Shown: positions 54,243-63,547 of the stretch, one piece after another
Position numbering within the stretch: position 1 is the stretch's first letter
How the letters are laid out: every line of letters starts with the position of its first letter
Assembly: GCA_022821805.1 (NCBI GenBank)
Contig: JAJECX010000030.1
Span: forward strand, 50,780 to 114,779
Length of the DNA: 64,000 nt
Reading direction: 5' to 3'
Source of the DNA: Anaerolineae bacterium
GTDB lineage: Bacteria > Chloroflexota > Anaerolineae > Aggregatilineales > Phototrophicaceae
The notes under the pieces: generated by a model
Database searches by the model: none
What the model saw: only the letters and a program-made list of their open reading frames with translations
Told to the model about the DNA's origin: nothing
Translations under genes and position numbers: made by a program

Positions 54243-55472
54243 TCAGGGCCGCGGATAGCTGATTTGCAGCATGCCTTCAATATCGAGCGGATCGACGCCA
54301 TAGCGCTTCTTCTCTTCGGCGCGGATCGCCGCCTCCGATTCCAAGTCGCCTTCCAGCGGCAAGGTCAGACGCCGGCCCTCCTGCAGCGCCGACTCGCGCG
54401 TCGCTGCGTCCATCATCATCGCCATCAGCGCGTCTTCGTCCGTGTATTCGGATTCGATTTCGCCGCGCACGGTCTCGGCGAAATCAACGATATGGCTGAT
54501 GACGGCGGCGCTGTAATAATTGCGGCGGTGATAGGCATTCGCGCCCAATCGGAAGGGGTTGATGTATTCAATGCGCCCGGTCGGCAGATCGACATGCGAC
54601 GAGAGCCAGTCGCGCCCATCGCCCAAATGCACGATGGGGTAGGTCAGGTCGTGGCGTCCGCCATTCGCCAGCGCTTCGTCGGTGCAGGCGCGCACCTCCC
54701 CTATACCGGTCCAGCCGGCGCCGGCCTGCTGTACGATGGCGCCGCGCGCGCCCGCCAGCTCGGTGTAACCCGGACGCGGATAACGCCCCAGCATACTTTT
54801 GATATTGCCGGCGTGGTCGACTGCCAAGGCATCCTCCGGGAAAAAGAAAAAATGCGCCCGATAGGTTTCGGACTCGTGATAGCGGTGCGCCAGTTGATAA
54901 TGCCCGGCTGTCGCCATTGAATGGGAGATCGCCTGCACGGCATTCGGGTGAGCGCCGAAAAAGCGAATCCAGCGCGAATTGTTGTGGTAGCCGGTATGAT
55001 CGTGCCAGCAGGTCAAGCGCTTGATCGGACCAAGGAAGCCATCTTCGGCGATCAGCTTCATCATGCGGTCGAAGGGGAAGCGGAAAAAATTCTCGGCGAT
55101 GCGCAGGATGGCGCCACTTTGGCGCGCCGCCGCCACCATCTCTTGCGCTTGCTGCAGCAGGCTGCACATGCTCGTCTCCACATTGACGTGAATCCCATGC
55201 GAGAGCAACGTACAGCAGATCGAATGGTGTGACGGAATCGGACTGACGACAAAAGCCGCTTCCATCGGACGCGCCTTGATCAACTCGTTCAAGTCATAGA
55301 AGGCGGGGATGTCGATCTCCTCAGCGAAGGAATCAGCCGATTCACGCACCGGATCACAGACGGCGACGATATCCAGCCAGGGCTTTAGAAAATCGAAGAG
55401 CGGCTTGTAGGTCGTCTTTGAGCGATTTCCGGTGCCGATCAGCGCGACGGAGAGCGGTTCAGCCGGTCCCAT
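54243..55472 (-). CDS. Gfo/Idh/MocA-family oxidoreductase
   Basis: 409 aa from ATG 55472, overlapping the upstream lyase gene by 14 nt. Rossmann start SVALIGTGNRSKTTYKPLFD. The canonical EKP is replaced by VETSMCSLLQQAQEM, so the catalytic-region Lys is not at the usual place. The C-terminal half is longer than average. A sugar-acid dehydrogenase role is inferred from the operon; the missing EKP-Lys weakens the case for standard chemistry. Confidence 0.85.
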   Translation of the reverse strand: MGPAEPLSVALIGTGNRSKTTYKPLFDFLKPWLDIVAVCDPVRESADSFAEEIDIPAFYDLNELIKARPMEAAFVVSPIPSHHSICCTLLSHGIHVNVETSMCSLLQQAQEMVAAARQSGAILRIAENFFRFPFDRMMKLIAEDGFLGPIKRLTCWHDHTGYHNNSRWIRFFGAHPNAVQAISHSMATAGHYQLAHRYHESETYRAHFFFFPEDALAVDHAGNIKSMLGRYPRPGYTELAGARGAIVQQAGAGWTGIGEVRACTDEALANGGRHDLTYPIVHLGDGRDWLSSHVDLPTGRIEYINPFRLGANAYHRRNYYSAAVISHIVDFAETVRGEIESEYTDEDALMAMMMDAATRESALQEGRRLTLPLEGDLESEAAIRAEEKKRYGVDPLDIEGMLQISYPRP

Positions 55473-56580
55473 TACCCAACCTTTCCTTTACATTTTCTGG
55501 TATTTCAACTTCATAAACCTGCGCCTGTCCGCTGCGATCGCTGGTGTAAACGACCCGTTGGCTGTCGGGCGCGAAGGACGGATGCGGATGCGTGTGCTGC
55601 GGCGCGTTTACCGCTATCGGTCCATCTTCGTAGGGGAAGGGACCGCCCCAATGGTCGCCGGCGTTGCTGGCGCCCGGCTCACAGAGCGCAATCGGCTCGC
55701 CGATGCCATCACGAGGATCGAACAGTTGGATGCCAATATCGGGGAAATTGGTATCGCAGACCATCAGCGCGCCTTCGCGGTTGCAGATCGCGTGCCAGGC
55801 ATTAAACGAGGCCACGCGCCGCTCGACGCCCGTATCGGCCTGAACCGCGCGGATGCCATGGGGCCAATCAACAAAAGCCAGCTCACGCATGCCCGGAATC
55901 CAAACTTCGTGCGTGATCCATTCGCCGGGCGCCCGCTGATAGAGGCGGCGGTTGTCGCTGCCATCGCGCTTGATGACCCAGACGCGATCTTTCAGCGGGC
56001 CGGCGTAATAGAGCAGGTTGCTGTCGTCGGGGCAGAACATCAAGTGGGCGATCGTATCACGCTGGAGAATGACATTCGAATCGCCATTTTCCGTGTCGAC
56101 CACCGCCAGATTAGCGCAGCCATCGACGCTGAAGCGCAGCGCCCAGTATCGATCATCGAAACTGAGGGCGGTTGTGCCCATAGCATCGGCGACCATGCCG
56201 CTCTCGCGCAGCCGGATTGCGCCGAAATCGACAAGTTGTTCTTCGCGCTGCGTCTCGGTATCGACGCGAAAGCCGCCTGTGCCGGCAGTGAAGTAAACAT
56301 AGCGCCCGTCATGCGAGGGATAAATCGAATACTCGCCGATGCCCTCGCGCTCGGTCAACTGAATGAGGCGCCCGCTTTCGCGCTCCTCGGCGTAGATTTC
56401 CGGTCGTCCGCTGCGATGTGAGATGAATATCAGCCGCTCCATCGCGTCATCGTAAGCGGGCACGAAGAAAAACGGATGATGATGGATCGAAGGATGATCC
56501 GTCACCTGCCGGATGCGCGCGCCGGTCGCCTCGTCGCTGAAGTAGCGCGACTCGGATGGATAAACGCTGCCGCGCGGCAT
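55459..56580 (-). CDS. Oligogalacturonide lyase-like protein (PL22, beta-propeller)
   Basis: 373 aa from ATG 56580. YFSDEATGARIRQVTDHPSI and HHHPFFFVPAYDD at the start, repeated propeller strands (LIFISHRSGRPEIY, HDGRYVYFTAGTGGF, SQRVVYTSDRSGQAQVYEVE) and internal His residues match the PL22 oligogalacturonate lyase fold. These cytosolic enzymes cleave unsaturated di- or trigalacturonates to 5-keto-4-deoxyuronate. There is no signal peptide, in line with a cytosolic role. A TolB-like non-catalytic propeller is the alternative. Confidence 0.75.
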   Translation of the reverse strand: MPRGSVYPSESRYFSDEATGARIRQVTDHPSIHHHPFFFVPAYDDAMERLIFISHRSGRPEIYAEERESGRLIQLTEREGIGEYSIYPSHDGRYVYFTAGTGGFRVDTETQREEQLVDFGAIRLRESGMVADAMGTTALSFDDRYWALRFSVDGCANLAVVDTENGDSNVILQRDTIAHLMFCPDDSNLLYYAGPLKDRVWVIKRDGSDNRRLYQRAPGEWITHEVWIPGMRELAFVDWPHGIRAVQADTGVERRVASFNAWHAICNREGALMVCDTNFPDIGIQLFDPRDGIGEPIALCEPGASNAGDHWGGPFPYEDGPIAVNAPQHTHPHPSFAPDSQRVVYTSDRSGQAQVYEVEIPENVKERLGNGTG

Positions 56581-57531
56581 TTAGGCTGGAGTCCCTTCGA
56601 CCACCGGAAAACCCGCGGCCGCCAACTCCGCGGCGATGCGTTCGACTTCGTCAGGCGACAGCGGACGAATGGGCTTGCGCATGTGCATCGACGGGAACTT
56701 GCCCAGCAAGGTCATGGCGCATTTCATCCGCTGATGGGCGTCGCTCGATGGCTCGCCGAAGCGGTAGACGATCTGCGAAAGGGGCCTCACCTTGTTTTGC
56801 AGCGCGTTCGCTTCTTCCAGGTCGCCGCGCAGCGCCGCCTTCACCAGCCCGCTGATCAGCTCGGGCACAAAGCCGGCGAAGCCGACGAGCGCGCCATCAG
56901 CGCCATCGAGCAAGGTAACAAGCAGGTACTCGTCCTGGCAGCTGATGATGCTGACATCGGGCGCCGCCCGCTTGAGATTGCGGTAATCAAAAGCCCAGCG
57001 CGACATATCGCGCGTGCCCATCTTGATGCTGACCACGCGGTTGATCTCCACCATCTCCAGCATTTCCGCCAGGCTGTAGCCGGCTTTGGTCCAGGCTGGG
57101 TATTGATGCACAATGATATCGATATCAGCGCCGTCCGCCACATCCTGGAAGAAGCCCACCGCCGTTTCGCTGGCGCGGCCGAAGCGCAGCCAGTGATGCG
57201 GCGGCATCAGCAATATGGCATCGGCGCCGACCGCCTTGGCTGCCAGCGCCTGCGCGATCGCTTCATCGCTGCCCTCGGCGCATACGCCCGAGACGACCTT
57301 CACTTTATGACCAACCTCATCGGCGATGATCTCGGTGACGCGCGCCCGCTCGTGATTGCGCAGCGACATGACCTCGCCCGTATGCCCATTGCAGACGAGC
57401 CCGGTGATGCCATCGACCGACGCCAAATACTGTACATAATCGCGCAAGCCGATCTCGTCGATGGAATCATCATCCTTGAATGGACAGAGCGTGGCCGGCA
57501 GTATGCCAGTCCAGGGTTTGTCGAACATCAA
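56581..57531 (-). CDS. DHDPS/NAL-family aldolase or dehydratase
   Basis: 316 aa from ATG 57531; the stop touches the next start (TAAATG). The TIM-barrel family is shown by TGLVCNGHTGEVMSL (phosphate/carboxylate loop), the Tyr in IIVHQYPAW and the Schiff-base Lys in VVSIKMGTRD. Members include dihydrodipicolinate synthase, N-acetylneuraminate lyase and keto-deoxy-sugar-acid aldolases. Next to an enolase-superfamily dehydratase gene, a 2-keto-3-deoxy-acid aldolase is the best fit. Confidence 0.88.
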   Translation of the reverse strand: MMFDKPWTGILPATLCPFKDDDSIDEIGLRDYVQYLASVDGITGLVCNGHTGEVMSLRNHERARVTEIIADEVGHKVKVVSGVCAEGSDEAIAQALAAKAVGADAILLMPPHHWLRFGRASETAVGFFQDVADGADIDIIVHQYPAWTKAGYSLAEMLEMVEINRVVSIKMGTRDMSRWAFDYRNLKRAAPDVSIISCQDEYLLVTLLDGADGALVGFAGFVPELISGLVKAALRGDLEEANALQNKVRPLSQIVYRFGEPSSDAHQRMKCAMTLLGKFPSMHMRKPIRPLSPDEVERIAAELAAAGFPVVEGTPA

Positions 57532-57558
57532 ATGCTTCCTTTCTATCGTTTCGATTGT

Positions 57559-58665
57559 CTAGCTCAAGCGGAATCGTTCCAGGAATTCGTAATTTGGCGT
57601 GACGCCCAAGCCCGGACGTTGCGGGATCGTCAGGCAGCCGTCCGCGTCCAATTGCAGCTTCTCTTCATATATGCGCCCGCGATTGGCATCAACCGTCTCG
57701 CGATAATATTCGACGATCAGCCCGTTGGGAATCGCCCCGACCAGGTGCATGTGAACTTCCTGATCGCCGTGCGGCGCGATATGCAGATCATGCGCCGCCG
57801 CCAGCGCCGCCACATTCATAAATTCGGTGATGCCGCCCAGCACTTGCGCATCGGCGTTGTAGATCGCGGCCGCGTCAGCTGCGATCAGATCGCGGAAACC
57901 GTAACGCGTATATTCGTTCTCGCCGGTGGCGATCGGGATAGAAGTCGCCTGCGCCAACCGCGTATGCCCGCGATAGTCGTCCGGCGGCAATGGCTCCTCG
58001 AACCAGTAGATGTCGTAAGGCTCCATTTTGCGCGCGATATTGATTGCCTCGCGCAGGCTGTAGGCGCAGTTGGCATCCACCATCAGCTTGACATCGTCGC
58101 CGATCGTTTGGCGGGCGACGCGGACGCGCTCGACATCCTCGGCGATTGGCGCGCCGCCGATCTTCATCTTGACCGCTTTGGCGCCCAGCGCCAGATTCTC
58201 TTCCATTTCCGCCGCCAAGCCGGTCAAGCCCTTGCCTTCTTCATAATAGCCGCCGGCGATATAAGCCGGCACGCGAGCCTGCGCCGCGCCCAGCAGCTTA
58301 TGCACCGATTTGCCGGTCGCTTTGCCCATCAGATCCCAAAGCGCGATATCAATGCCGCTGATGAAGCGCGTGGTGATGCCGCGTCTTCCGACCAGCTTCG
58401 GCGCCCAGAGCGCCTGCCAGATACGGCGGTAATGGAATGGGTCTTCGCCAATGAGAATGGGCTTGAAGTGTTCCAGCAATCCCCGCGCCACCTGCGCCAT
58501 GCCAAGCGTCTGCGGTTTATGCGCCCAGCCGATGCCGGTGATTCCCTCGTCGGTATGAACCTGCAAGAGATTCAGCCCGCTGTGCGTGTAGGTGTGCATG
58601 CCATTTCGAATCGGCTTGCCGCGCTCCCAGCGGTATTGATGAAGTTGCACATCGGTGATTTTCAT
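57559..58665 (-). CDS. Mandelate racemase/muconate lactonizing enzyme-family dehydratase
   Basis: 368 aa from ATG 58665. Enolase-superfamily residues are in order: KAVKMKIGG (KxK), MVDANCAYS (first metal Asp), WFEEPLPPDD (Glu), ATGENEYT (Glu), YNADAQVLGG and HIAPHGDQEVHMHL (His of the His-Asp dyad). Such enzymes dehydrate sugar acids (galactonate, glucarate, mannonate, uronates) to keto-deoxy acids, the substrate type of the aldolase encoded next. Cytosolic. Confidence 0.9.
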   Translation of the reverse strand: MKITDVQLHQYRWERGKPIRNGMHTYTHSGLNLLQVHTDEGITGIGWAHKPQTLGMAQVARGLLEHFKPILIGEDPFHYRRIWQALWAPKLVGRRGITTRFISGIDIALWDLMGKATGKSVHKLLGAAQARVPAYIAGGYYEEGKGLTGLAAEMEENLALGAKAVKMKIGGAPIAEDVERVRVARQTIGDDVKLMVDANCAYSLREAINIARKMEPYDIYWFEEPLPPDDYRGHTRLAQATSIPIATGENEYTRYGFRDLIAADAAAIYNADAQVLGGITEFMNVAALAAAHDLHIAPHGDQEVHMHLVGAIPNGLIVEYYRETVDANRGRIYEEKLQLDADGCLTIPQRPGLGVTPNYEFLERFRLS

Positions 58666-58675
58666 CTAATGTCCC

Positions 58676-59794
58676 TCAAGGCGTAAATATGGTCGCGGCA
58701 ATATGCCGTACGCCGCCGGCAAGTTGAATCTCATCATCGGCGCGATTGAAGTAATAGGCGGTAATGACCTTGCCGCCGCCCAGAAGCGCCGTGCGCGGAT
58801 AACCCAAATCCCAGGAGCCGCCGTCATCACGCAAGATCAGCTCGGGTCCCCAAGTCGCCCCAGCGTCTTCGGAGACGCGGGCGCGGATGCCATAAGGCTT
58901 GACGCGATAACCGTAGACCGCCAGCAAGCGTCCGTCGTCCAGCAGCGTTAGCTCGGTCGGTCCGCCCCAATCATTCACCCGCGACAGAAAACGCCAACTG
59001 CGCCCGCCGTCGTCCGACTCGAATACCTCGGGCCAGGAACCGCGCGCGTCAAGCTCGCAGCGCAGCGCCGCCAATATCCTCCCGTCGCCCAGCATTGCCG
59101 GGCTGGCGTAATAGCGCTTGACGAAGCGCTTGTCGGGCGATTCCGCCATGATCGCCGACAGATAATGCCAGTCGAGGCCGCCGTTGGGCGAGGCGTAGAC
59201 GGCGACGAAACGATTGCGCGCCGCGCCGTCGCCAATGCCGACGGTGACGAAGAGCAAGACGACGCCATCAGGTCTGACGATATAATCCGGCTTGACTTGC
59301 ACCCAGGCGAAGCCGAACGTGGGCATGCGGAAGGGACCCTCCCAACTGCGCCCGCGGTCGCGCGAAACCTGCAGATAACCCAGATCTTGATTGCGTTCGG
59401 GCGGGATGCCGAAACCGGCGGTCAGGAAAAAATCGGGAGAATCCCAGTCGTATGGCGCCGATGGCGCCGCCTCCGGCGTGGTATACAGCGGTCGCTCAAT
59501 ATCTTGCCGACTGCCCAGCGATTGCAAGCCATCCAGGGGCCAGCTTCGCCCGCCATCGGTCGAGCGCATGGTGACATATTCGCCGCCGCGCGCGTCGACC
59601 ACCGGATGCGAACGGTCATAGAAGGAGGCGTAATTGCAGGGTCCGCGCGAGAAACTGACCAGCAGCTCGTCTTTTGAAAAGGCTTTGAAGCCATGATTGA
59701 AGGGCCAGCCGGCGAAATATGCCTTGTCGTAATAGACGGTGATGTGTTCGGCATCAGTCGGGCCTATGGCGCGGGGATATCGCATTGCGGGCAT
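58676..59794 (-). CDS. BNR-repeat sialidase-like protein
   Basis: 372 aa from ATG 59794. Asp-box units recur through the chain: STDGGRSWPLDG, SRDRGRSWEGPF, SPNGGLDWHYL, SDDGGRSWRFL, SEDAGATWGPEL, giving a six-bladed propeller. No signal peptide is seen, so it is probably intracellular. Typical sialidase catalytic Arg triad and Tyr/Glu pair cannot be confirmed by eye. In this operon it may act on an imported oligosaccharide. Overlap with the MR/MLE gene is avoided by a 10-nt gap. Confidence 0.8.
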   Translation of the reverse strand: MPAMRYPRAIGPTDAEHITVYYDKAYFAGWPFNHGFKAFSKDELLVSFSRGPCNYASFYDRSHPVVDARGGEYVTMRSTDGGRSWPLDGLQSLGSRQDIERPLYTTPEAAPSAPYDWDSPDFFLTAGFGIPPERNQDLGYLQVSRDRGRSWEGPFRMPTFGFAWVQVKPDYIVRPDGVVLLFVTVGIGDGAARNRFVAVYASPNGGLDWHYLSAIMAESPDKRFVKRYYASPAMLGDGRILAALRCELDARGSWPEVFESDDGGRSWRFLSRVNDWGGPTELTLLDDGRLLAVYGYRVKPYGIRARVSEDAGATWGPELILRDDGGSWDLGYPRTALLGGGKVITAYYFNRADDEIQLAGGVRHIAATIFTP

Positions 59795-59818
59795 TAACTC
59801 ATCTCTCGCCGGCGCGGA

Positions 59819-60802
59819 TCAACTGATGCGGCGCGGATCAAGCGCGTCGTTCAAGCCATCGCCCAGGAAGACGAAAGCGACTTGCACAATGCCAATTGTC
59901 ACCGCCGGAATGAGCATCAAATGCGGGAAGATCTGCCAATAGCGCCGCCCTTCTTCCAGCATTGAGCCCCAGCTGGCGTTGGGCGGCTGGATGCCAATGC
60001 CGAGGAAACTTAGGCTCGCTTCCAGCAGCACGGCGCCGCCCATGCCGGCGGTGACAGCAACCACCAGCGGGCCAAGCGCGTTGGGGATGACATGGCGCAG
60101 CATGATATGCCGCTCGCTGGCGCCCAGGGCGCGCGCCGCCAGCACATAATCTTCTTCATTGATGCTCAAGACTTGCCCGCGGATCAAGCGCGCCAGCCCG
60201 GGCCAGCCGATCAAAGCCAGGGCGCTGAAAACCAGCACATAATCCAGCCAAAGGGTATTCAAGTAAAAGGGATTCCGCGTCTGCTCATATAGCGCGTCAA
60301 ACCAGTTTACGATCGGGCGGCGCAGGGTTGTGTTGATCAAAATCACCAACAGCAAGCCCGGCATCGCCTGGATCAAGTCGCTGATCCACATCAGGAACTG
60401 ATCGGTGCGCCCGCCACGAATGCCCGACCAGCCGCCAACCACAACGCCGATGACCAAACTGATGATGGTGGTGAAAAAGGCGACCAACGCCGCCGTGCGC
60501 GCGCCGTGCAGCATGCGGCTGAAGACATCGCGTCCCAGGTCGTCCGTGCCCAGGAAATGGTCGTTGGAAGGACCTTGAAAGGCTTTGACGATATTCTGTT
60601 CGAGGAAATCGTAAGGCGCGACGTGAGGACCGATCAGCGCCAGCACAAGGAATACTACGATCACCAAAAATCCAGCGACCGCCAGCCAGTTTCGGCTGAA
60701 ACGGCGGGCCGCGTCCTGCCACAGATTGCGCTGTTCGCCCAGGAAGACGCTGTCATCATCAATTACGCGTGAGATCTTCGTTCCGCGCTCCGATTCGCTC
60801 AT
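59819..60802 (-). CDS. ABC peptide/glycan permease, DppC/OppC type
   Basis: 327 aa from ATG 60802, 4-nt overlap with the DppB-type gene. N-terminal cytoplasmic stretch, then LAVAGFLVIVVFLVLALIGP and the DppC signature FLGTDDLGRDVFSRMLHGAR; the late ALGASERHIMLRHVIPNALG is the EAA loop. It forms the pore with the gene at 60799-61749. No DppD/DppF ATPases are in the window. Confidence 0.93.
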   Translation of the reverse strand: MSESERGTKISRVIDDDSVFLGEQRNLWQDAARRFSRNWLAVAGFLVIVVFLVLALIGPHVAPYDFLEQNIVKAFQGPSNDHFLGTDDLGRDVFSRMLHGARTAALVAFFTTIISLVIGVVVGGWSGIRGGRTDQFLMWISDLIQAMPGLLLVILINTTLRRPIVNWFDALYEQTRNPFYLNTLWLDYVLVFSALALIGWPGLARLIRGQVLSINEEDYVLAARALGASERHIMLRHVIPNALGPLVVAVTAGMGGAVLLEASLSFLGIGIQPPNASWGSMLEEGRRYWQIFPHLMLIPAVTIGIVQVAFVFLGDGLNDALDPRRIS

Positions 60803-61749
60803 TGCACTCTCACCCGCGGATCGAGGATCGGATAGATGATGTCGACGACGAAATTGCTGACAAAGATGATCAGCGTGCCTACGACAGCCACCGCCATGAT
60901 GATGGGATAATCCACCTTGCGGATGCCTTCAATGGTCAGCAGCCCGAAGCCGGGTATGTTCAAGATGAGTTCAACAAACAAGGAGCCATTGATTAGCGCG
61001 ATCATGATGAGACCGACAGTGGTGACCACCGGCGTCAGCACCGGGCGCAGCATGTGGCGCAGGATGATTCGGGCTTCCGGCAAGCCCTTGGCGCGCGCGG
61101 TCGTGATATATTGCTGGCTCTTCACTTCCAGCATCGCCGAGCGCGTCTGCCGGACGATACCAGGCAAGGGACCAATCGCGATCACCGCGACGGGCAAGAT
61201 GGCGTCGCGATGAAACAACCCATGCCAGCCGTAAGGCACCGGGATCAATTTCAGGATCAGCACAAGCAGCAAGAGCAGCATCGGCACGGTGACGAAGATG
61301 GGGATAGATGTGACGAAGAGCACCGTGGTGACGATCAGGCGATCCAGCCAGCGATTGTGATACAGCGCCGCGAGCACACCCAGGGCGATGCCGACCACAG
61401 CCGAAATCGCCGTCGCCGCGAAGCCCAACTGCATCGATATCGGCAAGCGGAATTGCACGATCTCCAGCACCGGGCGGTCAACCTGCAGGCGAATCGAGCG
61501 CCCCCAATCGCCCTGCGCCAGCTTATGAAGATAATTGCCGAATTGCGCGATAAAGGGCTGATCCAGCCCATACTTCGCCCGCAGCGCCCGCATCACCGCT
61601 TCGTCAGCGGTATCGAAGTCTTCTTCTTGAATGAACATCATGCGGATCGGGTCGCCGGCGCCGTAATACATCATGGCGTAGGTAACAAAAAGTATGAGCA
61701 GCAGCCCAACCGACCAGCGCAAAAGACGTATCAGCAGGAATGAAGCCAT
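60799..61749 (-). CDS. ABC peptide/glycan permease, DppB/OppB type
   Basis: 316 aa from ATG 61749; the longer frame runs into repeats. LLRWSVGLLLILFVTYAMMY opens the first span. KYGLDQPFIAQFGNYLHKLA and GDWGRSIRL are the usual extracytoplasmic signature, and AKGLPEARIILRHMLRPVLT is the EAA loop. Family-5 systems of this kind import oligosaccharides as well as peptides. Confidence 0.93.
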   Translation of the reverse strand: MASFLLIRLLRWSVGLLLILFVTYAMMYYGAGDPIRMMFIQEEDFDTADEAVMRALRAKYGLDQPFIAQFGNYLHKLAQGDWGRSIRLQVDRPVLEIVQFRLPISMQLGFAATAISAVVGIALGVLAALYHNRWLDRLIVTTVLFVTSIPIFVTVPMLLLLLVLILKLIPVPYGWHGLFHRDAILPVAVIAIGPLPGIVRQTRSAMLEVKSQQYITTARAKGLPEARIILRHMLRPVLTPVVTTVGLIMIALINGSLFVELILNIPGFGLLTIEGIRKVDYPIIMAVAVVGTLIIFVSNFVVDIIYPILDPRVRVQ

Positions 61750-61795
61750 GAATATGGATCCCCCGTGATGCCCCCATCCCCGGCCCCTTCCCGTA

Positions 61796-61814
61796 GGTCT
61801 ATGTCTACGTGACC
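61796..61814 (-). repeat. Mini-hairpin copy 5 (stem GGTC/GACC)
   Basis: GGTC, loop TATGTCTACGT (complement ACGTAGACATA, three changes from the consensus), GACC. The most diverged loop of the six, yet stem and lengths are kept. Confidence 0.65.
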
Positions 61815-61874
61815 CCAAAATGAGGGAGGGGAGTTGACCCGCTAGTTAAGGCGAAAGTCCCTCCCTCTTTATGG

Positions 61875-61893
61875 GGTCGCGTAGACACTGACC
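61875..61893 (+). repeat. Mini-hairpin copy 6 (stem GGTC/GACC)
   Basis: GGTC, loop GCGTAGACACT, GACC; a fifth G-C pair extends the stem. It follows CCTCCCTCTTTATG, the same host sequence that precedes copy 1 at 10063. Confidence 0.75.
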
Positions 61894-61927
61894 CGCCAGG
61901 GAGGGATTTAGGGTGGGGGTAAACGAC

Positions 61928-63547
61928 CTACATCCGCTCGATGTAAATCTTCCAGGGCTCGATCACGCTGACATCGGGACCGCTGTAGTATTCCTTGACG
62001 TGCTCGCGCGCGTTGGCGGAGCGCAGCGGCTTGCCGAAGTGCATGATCACGTAGTCGCCTTCGTAATGATCCTGCGCCTCAAGCGCCAGCTCACAACGGC
62101 GCGGATCGTCCGGCGGCAGCGTCAGCGCCTCGTCAATTGCCGCTTCCAGCGCCTCGTTATGGTAGCCGTTCAGCATCGAGCTGCTGGGAACAGGACCAGC
62201 CGAGTGCCCGGCCGCCCACATATAGGTGGCGGCATCGGGGAAGCGGATGACCACATCGTCGCGGCTCAGATTGATCTTGTCATAATCATCGCCGAAGCTG
62301 TTGGGGTCCTGCTGGAATTCGACATTCTCGATGCCCAGGTTCTGGCGCCAGAATTCGATGACCGCTTGCAGCGCGCGGTTGTTGAATTCGTTGCTGCCGC
62401 GCGGCGTGACGCGCAACTTCGGCAGCATGTCGGCGCTGCCGTAGCTCGATTCGGCGAGGGCGGCTTGCGCGCCTTCGACATCGTAGGGGTAGCCGGTTGC
62501 GTCCGGGTTCTGGCAGGTGACGATATCGTCCAGCGTCTGCGTGGTCATGACGCCGCTGCCTTCAATCGGGAAGGCGGCTTGGAAGACGGCGTTCCAATCG
62601 ACCGACTTGATCAGCGCCTCGCGCACTTTCGGATCGCTGGTCGGCTCGCGCGTCGGCTGCATCCAGAAGGTGTTGAAGCCGATCGCCTGGAATTGACGGA
62701 AGTAATCCGGCATTTGCGCGCGCAGCACCGAGGGTGCCGGTGCCAGGCTGGCGTCAATTTGGTCGTTCAGCGCCATCGTGCCGACATTTGTCTGGTCGGG
62801 CACAAAAATGAAGGACACGCTTTCGAGAATTGGTCCGTCTTTCCACCACTCCGGATTCGGCGTCATCTCAGCCGTCTGCTGGTCGGCATCGAAGCTGGTG
62901 AGGATGAAAGGACCGTTGACGATTGGATTGTTTTCCGGCTTCCAGAATTCGTTGAAGCCGTGCTCCAGCACGTCTTCGGCGCGGGCGATAGCCATGTGCG
63001 CCGTGGCGATGCGCCAGAAGAAGATCGGATCAGGCAGCACCAACTCAACCTGCACAGTCGAATCATCCAGCGCCGACAAGCCGCTGACATCGACGGTCAT
63101 CGCGTCTTCCGCTGCCATCTCGCGCGCATCAGCGAAGCCGGCAACATTGCCTAGATAGGTGCGGATGCGTCCAACGCTGTTGAGCGGCGCCGCCTGCACC
63201 TGCCAAGAATCAATGACCTGCTGCGCTGTTATCGCGGTGCCATCGGACCAGCGAGCATCGGGATCAACCGTGAAGGTCCAGACGGTGCTGTCTTCGTTCT
63301 GGTCCCAAGCGTTGAAATAGCCGGTGTGCAAATTCGAGTCGACATCAAAGTATAGCGGCGGAACCGACTGGAATTGGATCCAGTTCTGCTGATCGCCGCC
63401 AGCGGACAGAATTTGGAAGCTGAAGTTCGCTACGCCGGACGAGCCGGTGGCGATCCGCAGCACCTGTTCATCCTGCGCCAGCGCGCCGGTCGCGCTCATC
63501 AGCAGGACGAGAGCGACAACAAATAATGAAAGTAATCTTTTGGACAT
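61928..63547 (-). CDS. ABC substrate-binding protein, family 5 (DppA/OppA-like)
   Basis: 539 aa from ATG 63547, fixed by GGAGGAAACG just upstream; the longer frame adds 42 non-family residues. A Sec signal peptide (RLLSLFVVALVLLMSATGAL, AQDE) precedes a family-5 protein with WTFTVDPDARWSDGTAITAQ, a FNTFWMQPTREPTSDPKVRE-type hinge (in pieces) and SAGPVPSSSMLNGYHN. First gene of the long minus-strand operon; uptake of an acidic oligosaccharide is inferred from the enzymes that follow. Confidence 0.92.
   Translation of the reverse strand: MSKRLLSLFVVALVLLMSATGALAQDEQVLRIATGSSGVANFSFQILSAGGDQQNWIQFQSVPPLYFDVDSNLHTGYFNAWDQNEDSTVWTFTVDPDARWSDGTAITAQQVIDSWQVQAAPLNSVGRIRTYLGNVAGFADAREMAAEDAMTVDVSGLSALDDSTVQVELVLPDPIFFWRIATAHMAIARAEDVLEHGFNEFWKPENNPIVNGPFILTSFDADQQTAEMTPNPEWWKDGPILESVSFIFVPDQTNVGTMALNDQIDASLAPAPSVLRAQMPDYFRQFQAIGFNTFWMQPTREPTSDPKVREALIKSVDWNAVFQAAFPIEGSGVMTTQTLDDIVTCQNPDATGYPYDVEGAQAALAESSYGSADMLPKLRVTPRGSNEFNNRALQAVIEFWRQNLGIENVEFQQDPNSFGDDYDKINLSRDDVVIRFPDAATYMWAAGHSAGPVPSSSMLNGYHNEALEAAIDEALTLPPDDPRRCELALEAQDHYEGDYVIMHFGKPLRSANAREHVKEYYSGPDVSVIEPWKIYIERM

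Larger units (their letters stand above)
61768..61925. repeat. C/G-rich hairpin repeat block with two mini-hairpins
   Basis: CCCCCATCCCCGGCCCCTTCCC on the left (about 61770-61791) and GGGAGGGATTTAGGGTGGGGG on the right (about 61899-61919) could pair over long range. In between are GAGGGAGGGGAG and CCTCCCTCTTTATG halves, each interrupted by a mini-hairpin (61796, 61875). It lies between the binding-protein and permease genes of the Dpp-type operon. Confidence 0.65.

Noticed and set aside
56476..58686. 736-codon plus-strand open frame
   Set aside because: It lies antisense to the PL22-like, DHDPS-family and MR/MLE genes, which have clear family motifs. High GC content produces long antisense frames; its product shows no recognisable domain.
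61913..63154. 413-codon plus-strand frame
   Set aside because: It is antisense to the DppA-like gene, which has a signal peptide and strong ribosome site.
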